From Neolewinella xylanilytica (lineage in GTDB: Bacteria > Bacteroidota > Bacteroidia > Chitinophagales > Saprospiraceae): 64,000 bases of DNA. Position numbers and translations under genes: made by a program. The notes below the pieces were generated by a model. The model ran no database searches. It was given only the letters and a program-made list of their open reading frames with translations, and had not been told where the DNA came from. How positions within the stretch are numbered: the stretch's first letter is position 1; every line of letters begins with the position of its first letter. Shown piece by piece: positions 33,520-42,289 of the stretch. The stretch covers positions 1,736,001 through 1,800,000 of the forward strand of contig NZ_PTJC01000006.1 of the NCBI RefSeq assembly GCF_002934605.1. The letters are read 5' to 3'.

Positions 33520-34286
33520 CAGTCCAGGATTTTGATTCGGCTTCCGTTGCTTTTCACGGAAATGGGGCCGTTTGCCTTCGCGGCGTAGTCGATGAGTAAG
33601 TCGCGGATCATCCGTCCGCTGGGGATCTGCCGCTTTTCGGTCAGCATCTCCGAATCGTTTCCACCGTTAGCGACGTAATCCGGCACCGCGAGGTAGTAGA
33701 TACGGTCGTCGACCACGGGTTGGCCGCCTACCATAATCTCCACCGTAGTGCCGCGGCGGGTAGCCGCGAGCCCTTCGCTGACCGGCCAGCCGCCTTCGGC
33801 CAGGATGTGGGATACGAATTCGGTGAGCTCGCTGCCGGTTACCTCCACCAGTACCAGTTCGTTGTCGAACGGCATTAGCTCGTACAGATTATATACCCGC
33901 AGCGGACCGGGGCCGATCTCCGAGATGCGGAGCCCACCGTAGTTCTGCACGGCGAAAGCCACCTCGTAATCGGGAAAGAGATCGCGGGCAGCGGCGAGTA
34001 GCAGGTCGGCCGTCCAGTTGCCGAGTGGACTTTCGGGTTGCGCCTTCACCAGTGGAAGCGCGACTTCGGCCACCACGCGGTTCATCGCATCCTCCAGCTG
34101 GACGGAGTAAGGCGCGATCAGGTCGGCGACGCGGGATGCCGAAATATCGGTGGAGTCTGGTTCGATGGCCGCGGTCACCACGTAGTATTGCGGTTGAACG
34201 GCCGGCTGTCCGATAGGGCGTTGGCAACCCGTGAGGGCGACCAGGAGCAGGGCCGAAGTGGCCGCGAATGGTAGTCGCATTATCAC
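33519..34286 (-). CDS. 5'-nucleotidase C-terminal domain lipoprotein
   Basis: A 255-residue protein corresponding to the C-terminal substrate-binding domain of UshA-like nucleotidases: SPLGNWTADLLLAAARDLFP, AVQNYGGLRISEIGPGPLRV, NLYELMPFDNELVLVEVTG and LAVPDYVANGGNDSEML are the domain landmarks. The N terminus (MRLPFAATSALLLVALTGC) is a lipoprotein signal, so it is membrane anchored, while the catalytic partner uses Tat. The annotated GTG start overlaps the DUF423 stop as GTGA; an ATG six bases further in is equally possible. The catalytic half follows at once. The gene order DUF423, C-domain, N-domain is the reverse of a fused UshA. Confidence 0.9.
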   Translation of the reverse strand: MIMRLPFAATSALLLVALTGCQRPIGQPAVQPQYYVVTAAIEPDSTDISASRVADLIAPYSVQLEDAMNRVVAEVALPLVKAQPESPLGNWTADLLLAAARDLFPDYEVAFAVQNYGGLRISEIGPGPLRVYNLYELMPFDNELVLVEVTGSELTEFVSHILAEGGWPVSEGLAATRRGTTVEIMVGGQPVVDDRIYYLAVPDYVANGGNDSEMLTEKRQIPSGRMIRDLLIDYAAKANGPISVKSNGSRIKILD

Positions 34287-34681
34287 CGCACGGAAGATTT
34301 AGGGGAGAAGAGCAGGCTGATCCACCCACCGATAAGGAGGAGACCGCCGATGGGGGTTACCGGACCGAGAAAGGCTACGGGAAGTCCGTGGACCTCGCGC
34401 AGACTGAGCAAGTACAGGGAGCCGGAAAAGAGCAGGGTACCGATGAGCCACAGCCAAACGGCCGCCGATAGCCGACGTACATCGACCCCCGGAGCACCGT
34501 ATAGTGCCGCAGCCAGACCCAGGGCGAAGGTGTGGTAGAAACTGTAGCGTACACCGGTATGAAAGATCTCCAGTCGGTCCGGAGTCACCAACCGTTCCAG
34601 GCCGTGGGCACCGAATGCCCCCAGTCCGACGGAAAGGGCACCGAGAATAGCCGCGGCCCGGATTATTCCTTGTTGATTCAT
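34283..34681 (-). CDS. DUF423 (YgdD-like) small membrane protein
   Basis: A 132-residue protein with four membrane helices of the DUF423 family. AAILGALSVGLGAFGAHGLE and FHTGVRYSFYHTFALGLAAALYG (quoted in parts: FHTGVRYSFYHTFAL) are the family signature, with TPIGGLLLIGGWISLLF at the end. The family is widespread and its function is unknown. It overlaps the nucleotidase C-domain gene by four bases and heads that three-gene unit. A TAATTTCG box (34686-34693) lies 4 nt before the ATG, so the operon may start with a leaderless mRNA. Confidence 0.92.
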   Translation of the reverse strand: MNQQGIIRAAAILGALSVGLGAFGAHGLERLVTPDRLEIFHTGVRYSFYHTFALGLAAALYGAPGVDVRRLSAAVWLWLIGTLLFSGSLYLLSLREVHGLPVAFLGPVTPIGGLLLIGGWISLLFSPKSSVR

Positions 34682-34685
34682 GCCG

Positions 34686-34693
34686 CGAAATTA
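34686..34693 (-). promoter_or_regulatory. TAnnTTCG -7-like box, 4 nt before the DUF423 gene
   Basis: Minus strand TAATTTCG. The predicted transcription start falls on the ATG. One base away from consensus and without a clear -33 element. Confidence 0.35.
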
Positions 34694-34802
34694 TCGCCTG
34701 GGGCATTGGCGCAGCGGACCGATACCCGATTCTGACCGCATTATGGCACTTTGGTTCCTACCTTCGCGGCGCTTTCCGAGCATTTCATCAATCAACCCAC
34801 GT

Positions 34803-35684
34803 ATGACCGCTTACGTATTCCCCGGGCAGGGCGCCCAGTTTCCCGGCATGGGAAAATCCCTTTTCGACGTCAATGAATACGCCCAGACGCTGTTCAAACA
34901 GGCCGACGAAGTGCTCGGTTTTTCCCTGTCCAAGGTGATGTTCGAGGGGTCGGAGGAAGAGCTGCTGCAGACCCGCATCACCCAGCCCGCCATTTTCGTC
35001 CATTCCGCCGTTACCTATCTGGCGGCAGAGGAGACCCCGAACCCCGACGCGGTGGCCGGTCATAGCCTGGGCGAGTTTTCCGCCCTGGTCGCCGCCGGTG
35101 CCATCGCCTTTCCGGATGCCCTGCGCCTCGTCAGCCAGCGCGCCCAAGCCATGCAGGAAGCGGCCGACCGGCAGGAAGGGGCCATGGCTGCCGTGCTCGG
35201 CCTGGACGACGCGATGATCGAGGAAGCCTGCGCGCGTATCGACGATATCGTCGTGCCGGCCAACTACAACAGCCCCGGACAATTGGTGATCTCCGGCTCC
35301 CGGGAGGGAGTAGAGCGGGCCAGCAAGATCCTTTCCGACCTAGGAGCCCGCAAGGTGATCCCGCTGAAGGTCGGCGGCGCCTTTCACAGTCCGCTTATGG
35401 AGCCCGCCCGGGAAAAGCTACAGGAAGCCATCGAAGCTACCCACTTCCGGCCGCCCGGCTGCGATATCTACCAGAACGTAGACGGGGGGGCGAGCGTCGC
35501 GCCGGAAAAGATCAAGGAAAAACTTATTCGCCAGCTTACCGCTCCCGTTCGGTGGACCCAGACCGTTCAGCAAATGCAGGCCAATGGCATCGACCGCTTC
35601 GTGGAAGTGGGGGGCAAGGGGAAAGTGCTCGCCGGGCTGATCAAGAAAGTGGACCGTCACCTGACGGTCGACCAAATGGAGTAG
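34803..35684 (+). CDS. fabD: Malonyl-CoA:ACP acyltransferase FabD
   Basis: A 293-residue acyltransferase that loads malonyl groups onto acyl carrier protein for fatty acid synthesis. YVFPGQGAQFPGMGKSLFD opens the protein; the nucleophile is S88 in AGHSLGEFSAL; R113 in QRAQAMQEA holds the malonyl carboxylate; H196 in GGAFHSPLM is the catalytic base; the end VEVGGKGKVLAGLIKK is typical. The start is the ATG before TAYVFPGQG; the frame is open further upstream without similarity. A TACCTTCG box lies at 34759-34766, 36 bases upstream. It stands alone, not with other fab genes, divergent from DUF423 and convergent with the next gene. Confidence 0.97.
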   Translation: MTAYVFPGQGAQFPGMGKSLFDVNEYAQTLFKQADEVLGFSLSKVMFEGSEEELLQTRITQPAIFVHSAVTYLAAEETPNPDAVAGHSLGEFSALVAAGAIAFPDALRLVSQRAQAMQEAADRQEGAMAAVLGLDDAMIEEACARIDDIVVPANYNSPGQLVISGSREGVERASKILSDLGARKVIPLKVGGAFHSPLMEPAREKLQEAIEATHFRPPGCDIYQNVDGGASVAPEKIKEKLIRQLTAPVRWTQTVQQMQANGIDRFVEVGGKGKVLAGLIKKVDRHLTVDQME

Positions 35685-35689
35685 GCGGT

Positions 35690-36289
35690 TTAGCTGGCCT
35701 TCCGCTGGTTGATCTCGTCGCGGATTTCCGCGGCACGCTCGTAGTTTTCCTCGTTCAGCACGTCTTCGAGCATGGTCGTCAACTCGCCGACGGTGTAGGA
35801 GGACAGATTGTCCTTATGCTGCCCGGCGGGGCCTTCCGAAACGTCCTGCATTTGCAGATCTTCTTCCTCGCCTTCTCCCTCGAGCACGATCCCCGCGTTT
35901 TGCAGGATGAGTTCATAGGTGTAGATCGGGCAGTCGAAGCGAGTCGCGAGGGCCAAGGCATCGCTGGTGCGGCTGTCAACCTCAATGATCTCTCCGTCGC
36001 GGTCAAGCACCAGGCGGGCGTAGAAAATGCCTTCCTTTATGTCGCTGATGATGATTTCCCGCAGATCGGTGCGCAGGGTTTCCAGCGTGTTCTTAAACAA
36101 GTCGTGGGTCATCGGTCGGGGGCCGCTCATGCCCTCGATGGCAATGGCAATGGCTTGGGCTTCCGTGCTGCCGATAATGACGGGGAGCCGGCGCGGGCCA
36201 TTGAGCTCGCCCAGTACTACTGCGTAATTCAGCGATTGGGTTACACTACGGCTGATTGCCATTACTTTTAGCTCAATCTTATCCATCAT
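35690..36289 (-). CDS. Bifunctional nuclease family (DUF151) protein with UVR motif
   Basis: A 199-residue protein. The first 140 residues form a BFN/DUF151 domain: KVMAISRSVTQSLNYAVVL, RLPVIIGSTEAQAIAIAIEG, RPMTHDLFKNTLETL and VDSRTSDALALATRFDCPIY. The last 40 carry a UVR-like helical pair, LTTMLEDVLNEENYERAAEIR, as in UvrB/UvrC and in many Bacteroidota BFN proteins. Plant and bacterial BFN proteins were reported as nucleases; what it does in vivo is unclear. Convergent with fabD, 5 bases between stops. An ATG one codon inside is an alternative start. Confidence 0.92.
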   Translation of the reverse strand: MMDKIELKVMAISRSVTQSLNYAVVLGELNGPRRLPVIIGSTEAQAIAIAIEGMSGPRPMTHDLFKNTLETLRTDLREIIISDIKEGIFYARLVLDRDGEIIEVDSRTSDALALATRFDCPIYTYELILQNAGIVLEGEGEEEDLQMQDVSEGPAGQHKDNLSSYTVGELTTMLEDVLNEENYERAAEIRDEINQRKAS

Positions 36290-36387
36290 TAATGCTCTAA
36301 ATCGTTCAGATATTTGCTAACGGGCGAGGGTAAGGCAAGGTTTATCTGGCCGGTCCCCGCTACGGGCGGGCAAAGATAATAATTGTT

Positions 36388-36407
36388 GGGCGGCGGGGCG
36401 CGGGTGC
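36388..36407 (+). repeat. Dispersed GC-rich intergenic motif, copy b
   Basis: GGGCGGCGGGGCGCGGGTGC, identical to copy a 33 kb away. Both are followed by a similar flank (GTGCRACG, then GTCGG and an AATT-rich stretch). Confidence 0.75.
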
Positions 36408-36424
36408 AACGTATGTCGGGCAAT

Positions 36425-37204
36425 TTAATCCGTTTGACGTGCCTTGTCCGTACCCTCCTTGGCGGCTACCCAGAGTTTTTCCATCATTTCCAGCGACATG
36501 GATGCCAGCCCGCTTTCCGGGGCGCGCGACTCCACGTATTCGAAGCGGTGGCGGAATTTGCGATTGGTCCGTTCCAGGGCGGTTTCCGGGTCGATACCTT
36601 GCCACCGCGCATAGTTCACGAGACTGAAGAGCAGGTCGCCGAATTCCGCCTCCCGGTCCGCATCCGTCGTGGCGGTGCGGAATTCCTCCATCTCTTCCCG
36701 GACCTTTTCCCACACCTGTTCCTGGTTGTCCCAGTCGAAACCGAATTGGGCGGTTTTTTCCTGCATGCGCATCGCCTTGACCATGGCGGGCAGTGCGGTA
36801 GGCACGCCGGAAAGGACGGTCTTTTTCCCTTTTCCCTCGGCTAACTTGATCTGTTCCCAGTTCCGCTTTACGGCCGCTTCGTCCTCGGCTACCACGTCAC
36901 CGTAGATGTGGGGATGCCGTTGGATTAACTTTTCGCACACCCCGTTCAGGGCATCGGAAATGTCCCAGGCCCCCCGTTCCGAAGCGATACGGGCGTAGAA
37001 GACCATATGGAGGAGTAAGTCGCCCACCTCTTCCTTGATGCCGTTCAGGTCCTCCGAGAGAATCTCGTCGGCCAGTTCGTAGGTTTCTTCGATGGTCAGT
37101 TTGCGGAGCGACTGAAAGGTCTGCTTCCGATCCCACGGACACTGCTCGCGCAGCTCGTCCATGATCGTGAGTAATCGGTGAAAAGCGGTCAGTTGGGGGG
37201 TCAT
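36425..37204 (-). CDS. mazG: Nucleoside triphosphate pyrophosphohydrolase MazG
   Basis: A 259-residue all-alpha NTP pyrophosphatase that turns (d)NTPs into NMPs and pyrophosphate, a nucleotide-pool cleaner. Two MazG domains are seen: the first with CPWDRKQTFQSLRKLTIEETYELADEI and the ExxE metal motif plus EEVGDLLLHMVFYARIA, the second with FDWDNQEQVWEKVREEMEEF and EFGDLLFSLVNYARWQGIDP. The start is MTPQLTAFHRLL. A TACCTTTG box (37209-37216) stands only 4 nt before this ATG, both supporting the start and predicting a leaderless mRNA. It is divergent from the barrel protein gene at 37274. Confidence 0.95.
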   Translation of the reverse strand: MTPQLTAFHRLLTIMDELREQCPWDRKQTFQSLRKLTIEETYELADEILSEDLNGIKEEVGDLLLHMVFYARIASERGAWDISDALNGVCEKLIQRHPHIYGDVVAEDEAAVKRNWEQIKLAEGKGKKTVLSGVPTALPAMVKAMRMQEKTAQFGFDWDNQEQVWEKVREEMEEFRTATTDADREAEFGDLLFSLVNYARWQGIDPETALERTNRKFRHRFEYVESRAPESGLASMSLEMMEKLWVAAKEGTDKARQTD

Positions 37205-37208
37205 CCCG

Positions 37209-37216
37209 CAAAGGTA
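37209..37216 (-). promoter_or_regulatory. TAnnTTTG -7 box, 4 nt before mazG
   Basis: Minus strand TACCTTTG followed by CGGG and the ATG. The expected transcription start is at the first base of the start codon. Confidence 0.5.
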
Positions 37217-37273
37217 GGGTATCGACCCGGCCGATCTTGATGGCAATGCTTAGCTTTAAGGAAAATACCCACC

Positions 37274-38059
37274 TTGTTTCGCTTGGTCCTGTGGGCTACA
37301 TTGTTGCTGCCCGCCTACCTCACCGCCCAAAATCCCCTGTTGTCCGTAACCGACGCCGGTACGGTGGGCCTGGCCGGGGCGGGGGTCGGTACCGGTGGGC
37401 TTTCGGCCCTTTGGCTTAACCCCGCCGGCCTGGCCTCCGGCCGTGGATTATCGTTCGGTGCATCGGTGATTCAGCCGTATGGCCTGTCGGAATTGCGGCT
37501 CGTGACCGGGGGCGTTCTCTACCGGGGGTTTGGTTTACAACTGGCCGCTCAGGGATTTGGCGACTACCGGGCCAATCGATTCGGCGTGGTCTACGGCAGA
37601 TCGGTGTCCGCTAACTGGCGGATCGGGGGGGCACTCGTAGCCCTGCGGCAATCGGTTCGGGGATATCCCGCCCAAACCCGCTTCCTTCCCGCCATCGGGG
37701 TGCAGTTCAGCGCAACGGAGCGGCTCGTGTGTGGTCTGCAACTGACGAAACCGGCCGCGGCCGGGGATTTGCCCTTTTTGGGTACGGTCGGACTGAAGTA
37801 CCAGCTTAGCGAGCGGGTAAACCTGCTCGTCGACGAAGTCTACGACGGTTTCCGGGGGCTCTCTACGCGGCTGGGTTTATGCTATGCCCCCGTCCGGCAG
37901 GTGGAACTTCGTCTCGGCTTCCGCACGGCCCCGGGTCAGATCACCTTCGGAGCTACCTATTTGTTGGGCGGCGAGATGATGGTCGCGGCGGCCGGCGCGC
38001 AGCATCCCCTACTGGGCACGACGGCTGGCCTTGGTATTCGTCGCGAGTCAACCGAGTGA
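37274..38059 (+). CDS. Outer-membrane beta-barrel protein of PorV/PorQ-like type
   Basis: A 261-residue exported protein. The N terminus FRLVLWATLLLPAYLTAQNP is a signal peptide; the start codon is TTG, since no ATG lies near. The stretch GTVGLAGAGVGTGGLSALWL followed by NPAGLA resembles the N-terminal hatch region of PorV/PorQ-family barrels of the type IX secretion system, and the rest consists of alternating beta strands with aromatic girdles (FGVVYGRSVSANWRIGGALV, QVELRLGFRTAPGQITFGAT). It is smaller than PorV. It may be a T9SS-associated shuttle or attachment barrel, but PorV itself is usually about 370 residues, as at 40.7 kb. Divergent from mazG. Confidence 0.8.
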   Translation: MFRLVLWATLLLPAYLTAQNPLLSVTDAGTVGLAGAGVGTGGLSALWLNPAGLASGRGLSFGASVIQPYGLSELRLVTGGVLYRGFGLQLAAQGFGDYRANRFGVVYGRSVSANWRIGGALVALRQSVRGYPAQTRFLPAIGVQFSATERLVCGLQLTKPAAAGDLPFLGTVGLKYQLSERVNLLVDEVYDGFRGLSTRLGLCYAPVRQVELRLGFRTAPGQITFGATYLLGGEMMVAAAGAQHPLLGTTAGLGIRRESTE

Positions 38060-38131
38060 CCGCAAAACCAAAGAACCTACCTTGCCGTTTAAAGCTTGTC
38101 GCTGCAACTATGGCGATTCAACTGCATACAT

Positions 38132-39385
38132 ATGAAAGAGGGTGGAGGCCCCGTCCGTGACTTTTCGCTGGCGGAGCAGGTTCGGAAGGATTTTACGGAG
38201 CAGCAACAACGGGCGTTACCGGATTTCTCCGATACGGCCCTCACGTTTCGCCACCTTAGCGATTCCCGATTGCTGGGTACCCGCCGGCTTTTCCGCCTGA
38301 TGGGTAATCGCTACCTCACTAAGTTGATGGGTACTCTGGGCATGCGCGCCGTCGAATGGTCGCTCCCGGGAGCGAGCTGGATGGTGCGGAATACCGTTTA
38401 CAAGCAGTTCGTCGGCGGCACCGATTTTGAAGACGCCCAGCAATCCATCGCCCAGCTTGCCAAGCGTGGCGTGGACAGCATTTTGGACTACGGCGCGGAG
38501 GGCAAGCATACCCGTTCCGGAATGGATGCGTCGATGCAGGAGGTCCTCCGGGCTACGGACTTTTGCGCGAAGACCGATGCCGCCATCGGCTCGGTCGTAA
38601 AGCTGAGTGGTTTGGTCCGCTTTTCCATCCTGGAATCCTACAACGACAAGGTGATCGATTTCGAGAACGTGACCGATCCGGAATTGAAGGAAGGTATCGC
38701 CCGCCTGGATCGCATCTGTAAACTGGCCAACGAGCAACGGACGGAGGTATACCTCGACGCCGAGGAAAGCTGGATACAATCGACCGTGGATCAGATCGCC
38801 GAATACATGATGGCCCGTTACAACCGGGAACGGCACACCGTATTCACCACTTGCCAGATGTATCGCCACGATCGGTTAGCCTATCTGAAAGCGTTGCACC
38901 TGCGTTCGCGCCAAAATGGTTTCAACCTCGCGCTGAAGATCGTACGGGGGGCTTACATGAATAAAGAAAACAAACGCGCCCGCACCTTCGATTTGCGTAC
39001 GCCCATCCAGCCTACGCTGGAAGCTACCCACCGCGACTTTAACGCCGCCGCTGAGTACTGCCTGGAGCACCACCAGGACATTGCCTGCTGCCTAGCTAGC
39101 CACAACGAGGAAAGCGTCGTACGGCACATCCGGCGCATGGTGGACATGGGCGTTGCTCGCGACCATCCGAACATCCGGTTTTCCCAGCTACTCGGTATGA
39201 GCGATAACCTGACCTTCAACCTGGCGGAAGGCGGCTACAACGTGAGCAAATACATGGTGTACGGACCCGTGCACGAAGTTTTGCCTTATTTGGTGCGCCG
39301 CGCGGAAGAGAATACCTCGGTCACCGGGGAGGCCGGCCGGGAGCTACGGATGCTCGACGAGGAGGTTGCCCGCCGGGGCCTCTAG
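38132..39385 (+). CDS. Proline dehydrogenase
   Basis: A 417-residue monofunctional FAD-dependent enzyme that oxidises proline to pyrroline-5-carboxylate, donating electrons to quinone. The (beta/alpha)8 barrel is recognised from VDSILDYGAEGKHTRSGMDA near the start, VYLDAEESWIQSTVDQIAEY, ALKIVRGAYMNKENKRAR with the FAD-contacting lysine and arginine, CLASHNEESVV and QLLGMSDNLTF; the substrate site is YMVYGPVHEVLPYLVRRAEE with the paired arginines. The ATG before KEGGGPVRDFSLAE is preferred to an upstream one. It is convergent with the AI-2E family gene, one base between stops. Confidence 0.94.
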   Translation: MKEGGGPVRDFSLAEQVRKDFTEQQQRALPDFSDTALTFRHLSDSRLLGTRRLFRLMGNRYLTKLMGTLGMRAVEWSLPGASWMVRNTVYKQFVGGTDFEDAQQSIAQLAKRGVDSILDYGAEGKHTRSGMDASMQEVLRATDFCAKTDAAIGSVVKLSGLVRFSILESYNDKVIDFENVTDPELKEGIARLDRICKLANEQRTEVYLDAEESWIQSTVDQIAEYMMARYNRERHTVFTTCQMYRHDRLAYLKALHLRSRQNGFNLALKIVRGAYMNKENKRARTFDLRTPIQPTLEATHRDFNAAAEYCLEHHQDIACCLASHNEESVVRHIRRMVDMGVARDHPNIRFSQLLGMSDNLTFNLAEGGYNVSKYMVYGPVHEVLPYLVRRAEENTSVTGEAGRELRMLDEEVARRGL

Positions 39386-39386
39386 C

Positions 39387-40457
39387 TTACGGTTGATTAC
39401 CGCCGTAGTCCTGCCCGAGCATCGACCAGACGGTGATGAACAGCGCCGCCAGGGTAGGCCCGATCACGAATCCGGTGAGGCCGAACATCGCGATGCCGCC
39501 CAGGGTGGAAATCAGTACGACCCAGTCGGGCATGTGGGTGTCTCTGCCCACCAGCAGGGGACGTAGCAGGTTGTCCACCAAGCCGATGATCAGCGATCCC
39601 ACTACCACGATGATGATGCCCGAGGCGATATTGCCCTGGATGAACATGATGATGGCGGCCGGTACCCACACGATCGCGCTGCCGCCTACGGGAAGCAAAG
39701 CGAGAAGCATCATGAACACTCCCCAGAGCAAGGCGGCCGGAATACCCAGTATGGCAAACATGATGCCACCGATCGCGCCCTGCACGAAGGCGACGATCAG
39801 CGTTCCCTTCAGGGTGGCACGGGCAACGAGGGCGAAGCGCTCGAAGAGGGCACGTTCGCGGTTGTCGCCCATCGGAATGGTGCGCACCAGCGTACGTTGA
39901 ATGTTCCAGCCGTCCACTAGAAAGAAGTAAAGCAGGTAGATGACGAGGGTAAACTGAATGATGATATTCAGAATGCTCCCTCCGAATCCAATGGCCCAGG
40001 TGGCCAGAAACTGACTGACCTGGGCTACCGTGGTGTTAAGCCGGGTCCGGAGATCGGCGGTGCTGACGCCGAAATCGCTCAGGGCGTCCGATACACTCGG
40101 CAACTGGGTATCGATGTAGTCGAGAATGACCGTCGTGTTCATGTCGCCCGTCTGGACGTTTTCGTAGAGCGATATCGCCTGATTCACCAGCGCGATCGCG
40201 AGTAGGGTGAAGGGAACGATAACGAAGAGGACTACCAGTAAGGTCGTAATTGCGCCGGCCAGGGCATCCCGCCCCCGGAAGGTGATCCGAATCCGCCGGT
40301 ATACGGGAAAAAAGATAACGGCGAGTACCGCTCCCCAGAAAACGGTGAGGATGAAGGGGCCGATCAACCAGAAAAATGCGAAGGTGGTCAGCGCAACCAG
40401 GATGAAGAAAATATTCCGCTTGACCTTGCGGATGATCATGTTGTTTTCAAGGGGCAT
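39387..40457 (-). CDS. AI-2E family (UPF0118) transporter
   Basis: A 356-residue membrane protein of the AI-2 exporter/PerM superfamily. The N-terminal helices lie at about residues 15-75 (NIFFILVALTTFAFFWLIGP), followed by the long extracytoplasmic section with TGDMNTTVILDYIDTQLPSV and then the C-terminal helical bundle including GFGGSILNIIIQFTLVIYLL, MFAILGIPAALLWGVFMMLL and ALLPVGGSAIVWVPAAI. Members export AI-2 or other small compounds or act as sodium/proton antiporters; no function can be assigned here. The ATG at 40457 is used, with 40439 as an alternative. It is divergent from the PorV-type gene. Confidence 0.9.
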   Translation of the reverse strand: MPLENNMIIRKVKRNIFFILVALTTFAFFWLIGPFILTVFWGAVLAVIFFPVYRRIRITFRGRDALAGAITTLLVVLFVIVPFTLLAIALVNQAISLYENVQTGDMNTTVILDYIDTQLPSVSDALSDFGVSTADLRTRLNTTVAQVSQFLATWAIGFGGSILNIIIQFTLVIYLLYFFLVDGWNIQRTLVRTIPMGDNRERALFERFALVARATLKGTLIVAFVQGAIGGIMFAILGIPAALLWGVFMMLLALLPVGGSAIVWVPAAIIMFIQGNIASGIIIVVVGSLIIGLVDNLLRPLLVGRDTHMPDWVVLISTLGGIAMFGLTGFVIGPTLAALFITVWSMLGQDYGGNQP

Positions 40458-40672
40458 GCACCTACAGTTAAGGGGACCGAACCACTCGGTTCGGTAACGT
40501 GCATGTATTACCTTCCGTGTCGGCTGGTGTTCGGTATGGCTGATTGTCAGCGCATTTTTATTCTTCGGCGGGCAATTTGCCGACGACGAAAACACGGTTG
40601 GGGGTATCCCTTCGTTATGCTCATGTCCGGAAGCTGACTACCCACTCCATACCGTGTTCGCAGTCGGACCTT

Positions 40673-40680
40673 TACCTTCG
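40673..40680 (+). promoter_or_regulatory. TAnnTTCG -7-like box, 6 nt before the PorV-type gene
   Basis: TACCTTCG followed by CTACCT and the ATG. A near-leaderless transcript is predicted. Confidence 0.4.
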
Positions 40681-40686
40681 CTACCT

Positions 40687-41781
40687 ATGCCGTTACACTT
40701 ACGACTCGTTTTACTGTTGGCCCTCCTTTCCTGTACCGTGGCGGCCCAGAAATACAGCAATGAATTTCTGTCCATCGGGGTAGGGGCCCGGGCCCAGGGG
40801 ATGGGCACCGCCGTAACGGCTACGCAGAACGATGTCTACGCGGCGGCCTGGAACCCGGCCGGGCTGGCCGCGATCGAAGCCGAGCGGGGGTTGGAAATTG
40901 GGGCCATGCACGCTGAATGGTTCGGTGGGGTAGGGAACTACGATTTCATCGGTATTACCTTACCCCTGTCGACCGGAAACCAGCGGCTCGGCTTCAGCCT
41001 CATCCGCTTCGGAATCGATCAGATACCGAATACCCTTTCGCTCTACGAGGCCGATGGAACCATCAATTTCGACAACGTCACGGAGTTCTCGGCTGCTGAT
41101 TACGCCTTCCTGGGTAGTTACGCGCGCGCTTTTTTCAAAAGCAAGGGCATTCTCCGGGTGGGCGGCAACGTGAAGGTGATCCACCGCAGCATCGGTTCCT
41201 TCGCCTCCAGCTGGGGGTTCGGGCTCGACCTCGGGGCGCAGTACCAACGCAGTGACTGGACCTTTGCGTTACTTGCCCGCGACGTCACCACCACCTTCAA
41301 TGCCTGGAGCATTAGCTTCAGCGAGGAAGACCGGGCGGTGCTCGAACTGACCGGCAACGAGGTGACGCCCCAGAGCGTGGAGATCACCAACCCGACAATC
41401 ATGCTCGGCGTAGCGCGGCGGTTCAGCCTTGCCGAGCGGATCGGACTGACGACGGAAGTGAACCTCATCGCGACCACCGACGGAAAACGCAATACGCTGG
41501 TCAGTGCCGATCCGGTGAGTCTCGATCCGGCCTTCGGACTGGAAGCGGACTACGGCGACTTTGTCTTTCTCCGGGCGGGCGTCAGTCAATTGCAACGCAT
41601 TCAGGATTTTGGCGGTACCGAAGCGCTGCAGTCACGGCCGGCACTCGGTTTGGGACTCAAGGTCGGCCAGCTGAATGTAGATTATGCCTATACCGATCTC
41701 GGTGACAACGAGGGCCGTTCCACCTACAGTCACGTAGTCAGTCTGCGGCTCGGGATTCGACCCAACGGCCAAAATCCATAA
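40687..41781 (+). CDS. PorV/PorQ family type IX secretion outer-membrane protein
   Basis: A 364-residue barrel of the FadL-like fold used by the type IX secretion system. After the signal peptide LLLALLSCTVAAQ come the family marks FLSIGVGARAQGMGTAVTAT and NDVYAAAWNPAGLAAIE, then HAEWFGGVGNYDFIGITLPL and an antiparallel strand series to the end (QLNVDYAYTDLGDNEGRSTY). PorV shuttles T9SS cargo from the translocon to the attachment complex; some paralogues serve single substrates. The start is the ATG before PLHLRLVLLL; upstream codons belong to no signal. It has no attached cargo gene. The SprB-like and CHU_C proteins in this window would be possible clients. Confidence 0.92.
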   Translation: MPLHLRLVLLLALLSCTVAAQKYSNEFLSIGVGARAQGMGTAVTATQNDVYAAAWNPAGLAAIEAERGLEIGAMHAEWFGGVGNYDFIGITLPLSTGNQRLGFSLIRFGIDQIPNTLSLYEADGTINFDNVTEFSAADYAFLGSYARAFFKSKGILRVGGNVKVIHRSIGSFASSWGFGLDLGAQYQRSDWTFALLARDVTTTFNAWSISFSEEDRAVLELTGNEVTPQSVEITNPTIMLGVARRFSLAERIGLTTEVNLIATTDGKRNTLVSADPVSLDPAFGLEADYGDFVFLRAGVSQLQRIQDFGGTEALQSRPALGLGLKVGQLNVDYAYTDLGDNEGRSTYSHVVSLRLGIRPNGQNP

Positions 41782-42289
41782 GACAAGGATCGGCCTGCAA
41801 ACCGCGGTGGCGCCTTCAAGCACTCCCTGCTCTGGAAAAAGATATGACAGGCGGCCGAGCCGTTGGATCGTGACCTAGACCATGTTTTTCCATACGTCCG
41901 CAGTGAGAAGGCCGCCACCGGATATCGCTGAACGGCGCGGCAGCAAGGGCTGTCGGCGATGTAGGATCTAGGGGACGGGAGCGGTGTGTCCGATGCTGTT
42001 CCGTATGCGGCCTTCGATCGGCACGCGCCGATTTGGTGGCCAGGCAATTGCGCATCCTTGGCCAGGTACAACCCTGTTAGCTAGCGGTTAACGTACGGGA
42101 TTTTGAATACCAGTCATGGAGCTTGCCTGCCAAGTCATGATTGGAAAGTGCCTTCGAATAGCGAACGAGGTATGTTCCTGTACTTCCTCCTCGGTACACC
42201 TGCGCACGGAACCACATTCTGCTGGCCAACGCGGAGGACGACCAACCTGCCAAAGGAAATTACCGATGCGTGGTATAGTAGGAGCTTAC
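41782..42289. other. 508-base gap without recognised features
   Basis: No convincing gene, RNA or repeat was found between the PorV-type gene and the antiporter stop codon. Open frames in it are short, in several frames and without recognisable similarity. GC content is like the genes around it, so it may be the remnant of a gene that has decayed, but I could not name the ancestor. Confidence 0.4.

Noticed and set aside
41782-42289. Insertion sequence remnant
   Set aside because: Fragments on the minus strand vaguely recall transposases, but no motif, terminal repeat or target duplication could be identified.
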